DNA from: an uncultured Pseudomonadota bacterium
GTDB taxonomy: Bacteria > SAR324 > NAC60-12
Length of the DNA: 9,685 bases
Reading direction: 5' to 3'
NCBI GenBank assembly: GCA_913052275.1
Contig: CAJXDX010000059.1
Span: 1-9,685, forward strand
Shown here: positions 1 to 5,685 of the stretch, in pieces
Layout: each line of letters starts with the position of its first letter
Position numbering within the stretch: the first letter of the stretch is position 1
The notes under the pieces: model-generated
The model's input: the letters and a program-made list of their open reading frames with translations, nothing else
Told to the model about the DNA's origin: nothing
The model's database searches: none
Made by a program: the position numbers and the translations under genes

Positions 1-419
1 GATCCCGTGCCGTCTGCAGATAATGTCCAAATATGAGAAACTCCGCTTGATTCAGCAATTTTAGTATAATTATCCAGTTTTGAAGGATCACATACAAAAA
101 TGGAAGGTCGTGCGTCCCGCAGAAAAAAATCAATTTCTTCGGCAACATAGGCTGTGTTTAAGGGAAGAAAACCGGCTCCGGCCAGTATAGTGCCGAAATA
201 GAGTTCAATTGCACTGGAAGACTTCTCCACCTGCATTGCAACCCGGTCTCCAGGCCGGATGCCTGCAGAAATCAGAGCAGAAGCAATTTTTTCTGCATTC
301 TGAAAAAAATCTTCGAAGCTGATTAGCTGATCATTTTCATGCAGGTGGATGAATGGTGCATCTTTCTTTTTTAAAGATGCTGATCGTAAATGTTTTGCTA
401 GATGATTTAAATCATACAT
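1..419 (-). CDS. matB: Malonyl-CoA synthetase (MatB-like AMP-forming acyl-CoA ligase), N-terminal part, cut by the window edge
   Basis: Adenylate-forming ligase that would activate malonate (possibly methylmalonate) to malonyl-CoA with ATP and CoA in the cytoplasm. Only the first 139 codons are inside the window; the ATP/AMP P-loop and catalytic C-terminal lysine lie beyond it. The assignment rests on close similarity, from memory, to rhizobial MatB. The key stretches are GIRPGDRVAMQVEKS (residues 53-67) and FLPLNTAY (84-91), followed by an acidic EEIDFF segment and a RDARPS segment. The LPLNTAY block is typical of malonyl-CoA synthetases rather than acetyl-CoA synthetases. The ATG at 419-417 is the only usable start, because an in-frame TAA lies at 437-435. 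No good ribosome binding site is visible. The same-strand amidase gene ends 211 nt upstream. Family confidence is high; malonate specificity is inferred because the substrate-selecting residues are not visible. Confidence 0.9.
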   Translation of the reverse strand, partial: MYDLNHLAKHLRSASLKKKDAPFIHLHENDQLISFEDFFQNAEKIASALISAGIRPGDRVAMQVEKSSSAIELYFGTILAGAGFLPLNTAYVAEEIDFFLRDARPSIFVCDPSKLDNYTKIAESSGVSHIWTLSADGTG

Positions 420-511
420 CTGGCGTTGAGTATTTTAATGAAAAAATCGCTGGTGTTTGTTCCTGGAAAAAATACACATTTAACCCCGTAAAATACTAAA
501 ATTATTAGCGG

Positions 512-533
512 TTATGAATTAATTTATGAATTA
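512..533. repeat. Tandem-like direct repeat, 2 x TTATGAATTA
   Basis: Two identical 10-mers start 12 bp apart, about one helical turn, roughly 95-115 bp upstream of the matB start. The second copy extends to the 11-mer TTATGAATTAC at 524-534. That 11-mer recurs exactly at 2236-2246, upstream of amidase 1. Same-face spacing suits a protein-binding site, but AT-rich words of this length can recur by chance. Confidence 0.5.
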
Positions 534-539
534 CTATTT

Positions 540-551
540 TGGAATATTCCA
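540..551. promoter_or_regulatory. Perfect 12-bp palindrome TGGAATATTCCA, possible operator upstream of matB
   Basis: The sequence equals its own reverse complement across 12 bp. Beyond one mismatched pair, two further A/T pairs match on each side (537-538 with 553-554). It lies about 120 bp upstream of the matB start and 80 bp downstream of the amidase 1 stop. It has GC pairs inside the arms, so it is less likely to be chance than the AT-only palindromes nearby. The binding protein is unknown. Confidence 0.35.
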
Positions 552-630
552 CAAATTTTGCCGGTAATTATCAGTACACCGAAGATTGGTTCTTTAAATT
601 CAATAAACTTTTGTATCTTGAAAATATTTT

Positions 631-2088
631 TTATAAGTGAGTGATAATGGGATCAATCGGTGTCTGCATTCCTCCGACTGCAAGTTCAATTGCACGTGCC
701 GCCGCCAAAACTTTTGCTTCTCCTCTGGGTGGACCTATCAGTTGTAAGCCAACGGGCAATCCGCTTTTAGTGAATCCTGCAGGAATTGAAATGGCAGGCA
801 GTCCGGCAGTTGTGGAGAGAAATGAAAAACGCAGCCACTCTATATAATCATCCACAGGCTGGCCGTCAATTTCACTGGGGAATTCTTCCACAACCGGCCC
901 AGGCTCCAGGCTGACTGTCGGACAGGCAAGTACATCGTAACCTGAGAGAAAGCGACGCATATTATGATATATTGCATTTCTGTCTATCTGCGCGTCATAG
1001 ACATCATCAATACTCAGCTTCCGGCCGTAATCGATATTATCTGACAATGTTTGCTTAAAGTGTTTCTGAACTGACTCAGGTGCTCGTCCGGGTCCAGCTG
1101 CCCAAACCATTGCACGCAGAATTCGGTAACACCGGTTCAGATTCGGCAGCATTGGACAGTCCTCGTCTACTGTACCACCAGATTTTTCAACTGCCTGAAG
1201 TGAGTCCCGAAGAACCTGATTCCATTCTTTTGATACGGAAGCAAATCCGTTCAGGTCAGGACTATATGCAATACGGACATTTGTATCAGCTCTTTTTACT
1301 GCTTCCTGATAGGGAATTTCCGGAGCCGGATAAGAAACAGGGGAACTTGAGTCAAATCCGGACATTGAGTCAAGAAACAACGCACAGTCAGTGACATTAC
1401 GTGCCATAGGTCCCTGTACACTTTCCGTGCTGAAACCAAGCTCCAAACCACCTCCCCGGGCGACTCCAGGGCTTGGACGAAATCCAACAACTCCGCAATA
1501 GGCAGCAGGTGTACGAAGAGAACCTGCCAGATCATTACCATGGCTGAGCCACACTTCCCCGGTTGCCAATGCTGCAGCTGATCCTCCCGAAGATCCCCCT
1601 GCATTTCGTTGGGTATTCCAGGGATTACGAGTCATACCAAAGACTTCATTAAATGTATTGCCTCCAGCTCCCATTTCTGGAGTATTGGTTTTGCCGACTA
1701 CAAGGGCGCCTCGTTTTTCAAGATTAATTACCAAAGGCTCGCTTTCTTTTGGCACAAAATCAGAGAGACCCTTAGTGCCGAATGTTGTTCTGACTCCTGC
1801 TACAGGAGTGAGGTCCTTGATACCAACCGGCAGGCCTCCAAGCCAGCCGGGTTCATCCTGGTTCCCTCGCCCTGTTTCCTGCCAACATTTAGCAGACTCT
1901 CGCGCACGTTCTTCACATAAGGTAGGTATCGCGTTAACCGAAGGTTCAACTTGATTTATCCTTTCAAAGGAAGAATCCAGCAGTTCTTCAGGTGATATTT
2001 CCTTTTTTCTCAATAATTCTACCACTTGAACTGCATCAAGACTGCAAAGTTCGGGACCTGTAAATGATATTCCGGGATGATTCTTCAT
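631..2088 (-). CDS. Amidase-signature family hydrolase (amidase 1)
   Basis: Cytoplasmic amidase of the Ser-cisSer-Lys family, hydrolysing a carboxylic amide to acid plus ammonia or amine. Numbered from ATG 2088 (485 residues), the triad is Lys91 in GIKD, cis-Ser166 in GGSSGGS and nucleophile Ser190 in GNDLAGSLR. The 24-residue cis-Ser to Ser spacing equals that of FAAH. The following VGFRPSPG and QGPMAR blocks are also typical. The nucleophile motif reads DLAGS where the family consensus is DxGGS, so one oxyanion-loop glycine is alanine. A TTG at 2097 would add three residues; I prefer the ATG, though neither has a Shine-Dalgarno sequence. No signal peptide or membrane segment is seen. It lies upstream of matB and is divergent from a second amidase. 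The exact substrate is unknown; malonamate is one context-based guess. Confidence 0.92.
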   Translation of the reverse strand: MKNHPGISFTGPELCSLDAVQVVELLRKKEISPEELLDSSFERINQVEPSVNAIPTLCEERARESAKCWQETGRGNQDEPGWLGGLPVGIKDLTPVAGVRTTFGTKGLSDFVPKESEPLVINLEKRGALVVGKTNTPEMGAGGNTFNEVFGMTRNPWNTQRNAGGSSGGSAAALATGEVWLSHGNDLAGSLRTPAAYCGVVGFRPSPGVARGGGLELGFSTESVQGPMARNVTDCALFLDSMSGFDSSSPVSYPAPEIPYQEAVKRADTNVRIAYSPDLNGFASVSKEWNQVLRDSLQAVEKSGGTVDEDCPMLPNLNRCYRILRAMVWAAGPGRAPESVQKHFKQTLSDNIDYGRKLSIDDVYDAQIDRNAIYHNMRRFLSGYDVLACPTVSLEPGPVVEEFPSEIDGQPVDDYIEWLRFSFLSTTAGLPAISIPAGFTKSGLPVGLQLIGPPRGEAKVLAAARAIELAVGGMQTPIDPIITHL

Positions 2089-2113
2089 AAGCTGCAATGA
2101 AAAAAGATTTTAA

Positions 2114-2126
2114 TTCAAAATTTGAA
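2114..2126. promoter_or_regulatory. 13-bp palindrome TTCAAA-A-TTTGAA just upstream of amidase 1
   Basis: Two perfect 6-bp arms flank a single central base. The site ends about 25 bp upstream of the amidase 1 ATG (2088), a position where a repressor could block initiation. It is mostly A/T, so chance occurrence is quite possible. Confidence 0.25.
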
Positions 2127-2168
2127 AGAAATATGAGTTAGTGAAAAAGAATGAAATTAATCAGTTTA

Positions 2169-2200
2169 TTTTAATTTTGCTTTAATAATTAAAATTAAAA
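2169..2200. repeat. AT-only 10-bp inverted repeat with a 12-nt spacer
   Basis: TTTTAATTTT at 2169-2178 is the exact reverse complement of AAAATTAAAA at 2191-2200. The stem contains no G or C, so it would be unstable as RNA. It may simply reflect the base composition. It lies about 80-110 bp upstream of the amidase 1 start. Confidence 0.35.
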
Positions 2201-2325
2201 AACATTATTGCATTAATAATTTTTCATCTCAATTTTTATGAATTACCGAAAAATAAACAAGCATCTGCTTCTGATTATTTCTGCCAGTTTTCAAAAAAAG
2301 AAAGTACGGGCTTGAATTCAGACAG

Positions 2326-2347
2326 ATCATATGAAATAAGATATGAT
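2326..2347. promoter_or_regulatory. 7-bp inverted repeat ATCATAT-N8-ATATGAT, possible operator
   Basis: ATCATAT (2326-2332) and ATATGAT (2341-2347) are perfect reverse complements with an 8-nt spacer. Their centres are about 15 bp apart, compatible with a dimeric helix-turn-helix protein. The right arm contains TATGAT, a good -10-like hexamer. The site is near the middle of the divergent region, about 170 bp upstream of amidase 2. Confidence 0.3.
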
Positions 2348-2363
2348 GATAGAAAATTGTCGT

Positions 2364-2407
2364 TTTTGTTACAAAATGGCTGATAGATTTTATTGCAAAT
2401 TTGTAAT
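2364..2407. promoter_or_regulatory. Two neighbouring palindromes sharing a TTRCAAA half-site, possible operator pair
   Basis: The first is TTTTGT-T-ACAAAA (2364-2376), perfect in both arms. The second is ATTGCAAATTTGTAAT (2392-2407), palindromic at seven of eight pairs. The half-site TTACAAA occurs at 2369-2375 on the plus strand and 2400-2406 on the minus strand, and TTGCAAA at 2393-2399. The palindrome centres are about 30 bp apart, near three helical turns. They lie 110-155 bp upstream of amidase 2. A shared half-site is better support than one isolated palindrome, but no regulator gene is in the window. Confidence 0.35.
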
Positions 2408-2518
2408 GTTTTTCTAATTATTTTGATAAAAAAATTAAAATTGTTTTGAAAATCTAAATGAGAATTACGACTTAAAGATTTTACCTTTTTTTCATAAACC
2501 TTAAATACTTATATTACA

Positions 2519-3943
2519 ATGAAAAATGAACTATGGCAGTTAAGTGCCTGCGAATTGGCAGAGGGAATTCGAGAAAAGCAATTTTCAGCTGAAGAAGTAA
2601 TTTATTCAGTTATTTCAAGGATTGACGAGCATAATCCACGATTGAACGCTATAGTTGCTGATTACAGGGAAGAAGCTCTGATTGCTGCCAGGGAGGCGGA
2701 CCGGGCAATATCTTCAGGAGAAAAGACAGGTGAATTACATGGTGTGCCGGTCACAATAAAAACTAACGTAGATGTTGAGGGAAAGCCAACTCCCAACGGT
2801 TTACCGGCATTTGAAGATTTGATTGCACCAGCTGATGCGCCGGTTGTAAGAAACCTGAAAAAATCCGGAGCAATCATCATTGGACGTACCAATACTCCGG
2901 AATTGTCAATGAGGTTTACTACTGACAATCCTTTACATGGCAGGACAGAAAATCCCTGGAACGAAGAAGCAAGTCCCGGAGGATCTTCCGGAGGAGCTTC
3001 TTCTGCCGCGGCAGCGGGATTTGGTCCCATACACCATGGAAATGATATTGCTGGTTCACTCCGCTGTCCTTCATTCTGCTGCGGACTTGCCACTGTTAAA
3101 CCAACCTTCGGCAGGGTTCCCGCGTGGCTCCCATCTGCTACTGCTGAGCGTGGAATGCTGGCGCAGATGATATCTGTACAAGGAGCAATCTGCAGGGAAG
3201 TGCGAGATGTTCGTTTGGCAACACGAATTATGGCACATGCAGACCCAAGGGATCCATTCTGGATGCCTGTACCTTTTGAGGGCTGGCCTGAAATGCCTGA
3301 ACCAGTTCGAATCGGAGTTACAACAGAGAGCTACGATCATCCTATTCATCCGGATATAGTTGAGTCCATTGAAAGAGCGGCTGATTACCTGTCTGATGCA
3401 GGTTATACTGTAGAAAGAGTTGCAACCCCGTCTGTGAATGAAGCAGCAGAAAGCTGGTTGAGGTATGTTGGTAATGAGATCAAAACATATCTAATGCCGG
3501 TGGCAATGGAACATGGAAGCGAGACTATTCAACAAATCTTTGAGTGGTTTTTTCAGATTGGTGGTGTAAGTGACGCCGAAGATTACCGTGAGGGGATCAA
3601 GGAACGAACTTCAATGACTCGTGAATGGAACCTTTTTCTGGAAAAGTATCCTCTAATACTCTCTCCATATTTAATGCAGCCGGTTGGCGCATGGGATAGC
3701 GACACAAAAAATATTGAAGAATTACGCAAATTCTTAAATTCAGGAATATACAGTCTTTGCGTAAGCTGGCTCAGTCTTCCCGCAGGTGTAGTTCCAACAG
3801 GCATGGTAAATGGTCTGCCTGCCGGAGTTCAGATAATCGGCCGAAGGTTTCGAGAAGATTTGATCCTTAATGCAATGCAAGTCATAGAAGATCAGACAGG
3901 TGTGCTTACCAAAGAATTATGGGCTAGAGAAGACTTCGTTTAA
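2519..3943 (+). CDS. Amidase-signature family hydrolase (amidase 2)
   Basis: Second Ser-cisSer-Lys amidase, 474 residues, predicted cytoplasmic and acting on a carboxylic amide of unknown identity. The catalytic set is Lys81 in PVTIKTN, cis-Ser156 in GGSSGGAS and nucleophile Ser180 in GNDIAGSLR, again with 24-residue spacing. Conserved IIGRTNTPELS (120-130) and NPWN precede the glycine/serine loop. The C-terminal LPAGVQIIGRRF block is also typical. Like amidase 1 it has AGS, not GGS, at the nucleophile loop. It carries an unusual CPSFCCG segment just after it. The two proteins are otherwise clearly diverged, so they are old paralogues, not a recent duplication. The start is the ATG at 2519, followed at once by the usual ELWQLSA opening; no Shine-Dalgarno sequence is visible. 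It is the first gene of a likely three-gene run with the sulfatase and D-aminoacylase genes. Confidence 0.92.
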   Translation: MKNELWQLSACELAEGIREKQFSAEEVIYSVISRIDEHNPRLNAIVADYREEALIAAREADRAISSGEKTGELHGVPVTIKTNVDVEGKPTPNGLPAFEDLIAPADAPVVRNLKKSGAIIIGRTNTPELSMRFTTDNPLHGRTENPWNEEASPGGSSGGASSAAAAGFGPIHHGNDIAGSLRCPSFCCGLATVKPTFGRVPAWLPSATAERGMLAQMISVQGAICREVRDVRLATRIMAHADPRDPFWMPVPFEGWPEMPEPVRIGVTTESYDHPIHPDIVESIERAADYLSDAGYTVERVATPSVNEAAESWLRYVGNEIKTYLMPVAMEHGSETIQQIFEWFFQIGGVSDAEDYREGIKERTSMTREWNLFLEKYPLILSPYLMQPVGAWDSDTKNIEELRKFLNSGIYSLCVSWLSLPAGVVPTGMVNGLPAGVQIIGRRFREDLILNAMQVIEDQTGVLTKELWAREDFV

Positions 3944-4033
3944 AATTAATATATCCAACAAACTTGTGAGAGGATGGCTTAAATTTTTGAGCAATTAACT
4001 TAAGATTTCGCTGATAATTTATAAAGAAAGCAA

Positions 4034-5611
4034 ATGGCAAAAAATATTTTGTTTATAATGTGTGATCAATTAAGGGCAGACTATCTTTCCTGCTATGGGC
4101 ATCCATTTATAAATACACCAAATATTGACAAAATCGCTAAAATGGGTGTGCTATTCAGGCATGCGTACTGTCAGGCACCGCTTTGCGGTCCTTCACGGGC
4201 AAGTTTTTACACTGGGCGTTACCTGGCATCACATGGAGCATCAGCAAACGCAGATCCACTTAAACTGGGTGAGCGTTCTTTGGGGGATTATCTGCAGGAC
4301 CTCAATTATCGTACCGTTCTGGTGGGGAAATCTGAAGTGAGAACAAACCAAGATGCATTGGCGGGCATCCAGATTGATCAACATTCAGAAAAGGGAAGAA
4401 GTTTGGTACAGGGCGGATTTGAATATTTTGAACGTCTTGAAGGTATTTATACTGATGAGATTGTTCCCGATGATTTGGGCTACAACGATTATTTGCTTTC
4501 CAAAGGATATGAAGGTAAAAATCCATGGGAAAACTGGGCAAACAGTGCTTTTGATGAACATGGCAAAAAAGTCAGCGGCTGGCAGATGCGAAATGCAAAC
4601 CTGCCAGCAGCTGTCTCAGAAGAACATTCAGAAACAGCATATACCACGGACCGTGCCCTAGAATTTTTGTCTGCTGTTGGTAATGAAGATCAATGGTGTT
4701 TACACTTGAGTTACATAAAACCACACTGGCCTTATCTTGTACCTTCGCCATATCATTCTCTTTACACTAAAAAGCATATTTTACCTGCAGTTCGGGACTC
4801 AGTGGAAAAGAATAGTCCTCATCCTGTATTAAAGGCATTTCAAGAAGAATTATACAGCCAGAATTTTTCTCGTGATGAAGTAAGGGAACGTGTAATTCCT
4901 GCCTATATGGGGCTGATCAAGCAGGTTGATGATCATTTGGGTCGAGTTTTCGACAAGTTGAAATCAATGGAACTTATGGATTCAACTTTGATCATATTTA
5001 CGTCCGATCACGGTGATTATTTAGGTGATCACTGGCTGGGAGAAAAAGATTTGTTTCATGAGCCTTCTGTAAGAATACCTCTGATAGTTTATGATCCGGA
5101 CACAAGGGCGAAAGAGTCGCGAGGCAGTTTGAATGAAGAATTTGTGGAAGCGGTGGACATTTTGCCCACGATTGTTGAATTTGCCGGGGGTAAAGTCTGC
5201 AAGCAGCGAGTTGAAGGCAAGTCTCTTCTGTCTTTCACTCGAGGAATTGATGCGCCTGAACATCGACGTGAATACACTATCAGTCAAATTGATTACAGTG
5301 ACCGAGGTCCGCGTATCTCCTTGAATTTACATCCTTACGATTGTCGAGCGCATATGATTCGCAACAAAGAATGGAAATACATTTTACATGAAAAATATCG
5401 CCCGCAGCTTTATGACATGAAAAATGATCCAGAAGAATTTTTCGATTTAGGTGATTCTCCGGAATATGCATCAGTGAGAGATGAAATGCATGAAAATTTT
5501 TTTACATGGTTTCGTAATCGTTTGATCCGTACTGAAATGGATCACGATTTTCTTTTTGAAATGGGAGTTGAGCGTGATGAGAAAATGGGCATCTTAATTG
5601 GACACTGGTAA
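4034..5611 (+). CDS. Sulfatase / phosphonate monoester hydrolase family enzyme (formylglycine-dependent), cytoplasmic
   Basis: Alkaline-phosphatase-superfamily hydrolase of 525 residues that would cleave a sulfate, phosphodiester or phosphonate monoester. The sulfatase signature CGPSR starts at Cys51, the residue normally converted to formylglycine. Metal ligands resemble phosphonate monoester hydrolase (PMH): Asp11-Gln12 in MCDQLRADY and Asp325-His326 in FTSDHGDYLGDH. Other matches to PMH, from memory, are Asn72, His231 in KPHWPY and Lys338 in GEKDLFHEPS. The GLIKQVDDHLGRVF block and its C-terminal neighbours also resemble PMH. Lys99 in VGKSEV keeps the arylsulfatase-type lysine, but the usual histidine two residues later is Glu101. 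There is no signal peptide, unlike most periplasmic sulfatases. The start ATG follows a purine-rich AAAGAAAG. Choline sulfatase-like activity is an alternative; the substrate cannot be read from sequence. Confidence 0.9.
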   Translation: MAKNILFIMCDQLRADYLSCYGHPFINTPNIDKIAKMGVLFRHAYCQAPLCGPSRASFYTGRYLASHGASANADPLKLGERSLGDYLQDLNYRTVLVGKSEVRTNQDALAGIQIDQHSEKGRSLVQGGFEYFERLEGIYTDEIVPDDLGYNDYLLSKGYEGKNPWENWANSAFDEHGKKVSGWQMRNANLPAAVSEEHSETAYTTDRALEFLSAVGNEDQWCLHLSYIKPHWPYLVPSPYHSLYTKKHILPAVRDSVEKNSPHPVLKAFQEELYSQNFSRDEVRERVIPAYMGLIKQVDDHLGRVFDKLKSMELMDSTLIIFTSDHGDYLGDHWLGEKDLFHEPSVRIPLIVYDPDTRAKESRGSLNEEFVEAVDILPTIVEFAGGKVCKQRVEGKSLLSFTRGIDAPEHRREYTISQIDYSDRGPRISLNLHPYDCRAHMIRNKEWKYILHEKYRPQLYDMKNDPEEFFDLGDSPEYASVRDEMHENFFTWFRNRLIRTEMDHDFLFEMGVERDEKMGILIGHW

Positions 5612-5685
5612 TGACTGTCATACATTAATGGAAAAAAAATCTGCAATTAAGCATATTTTGAATGTTCCCCTAATAAATAAAGGAT

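Larger units (their letters stand above)
420..630. promoter_or_regulatory. AT-rich gap upstream of matB with a palindrome and a direct repeat
   Basis: This 211-nt gap lies between the end of amidase 1 and the start of matB, both on the minus strand. It holds the perfect palindrome TGGAATATTCCA at 540-551 and two copies of TTATGAATTA at 512-521 and 524-533. No RNA gene or open frame of note is visible. No convincing -35/-10 pair or terminator hairpin was found. The gap is long enough for matB to have its own promoter, but this is inferred. Confidence 0.45.
2089..2518. promoter_or_regulatory. Divergent, very AT-rich intergenic region between the two amidase genes
   Basis: This 430-nt stretch must hold the promoters for both divergently transcribed amidase genes. 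No gene, tRNA or long open frame is visible. It contains several inverted repeats: 2114-2126, 2169-2200, 2204-2220, 2326-2347, 2364-2376 and 2392-2407. It also has one copy of the 11-mer TTATGAATTAC (2236-2246) that is found upstream of matB. I could not identify a -35/-10 pair good enough to call on either strand. TATGAT at 2342-2347 and TATATT at 2510-2515 resemble -10 boxes but lack matching -35 elements. In DNA this AT-rich, some of these repeats are expected by chance. Confidence 0.6.

Noticed and set aside
641..1954. Several plus-strand open frames opposite amidase 1
   Set aside because: They are antisense to a gene with intact catalytic motifs and show no recognisable protein features.
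2169..2200. AT-only inverted repeat as an intrinsic terminator
   Set aside because: The stem has no G or C, and it lies upstream of both flanking genes, where a terminator is not expected.
2510..2515. TATATT as a -10 box for amidase 2
   Set aside because: It sits three bases before the ATG and has no -35 element at proper spacing; it would imply a leaderless message without other support.
2519..3943. Amidase 2 as subunit A of the tRNA amidotransferase (GatA)
   Set aside because: There is no neighbouring gatB or gatC, and the nucleophile loop and C-terminal half do not look like GatA.
5611..5621. ATGACTGTCAT followed by an A run as a terminator after the sulfatase-family gene
   Set aside because: The loop is too small for the 5-bp arms, and the run is A rather than T on the coding strand.
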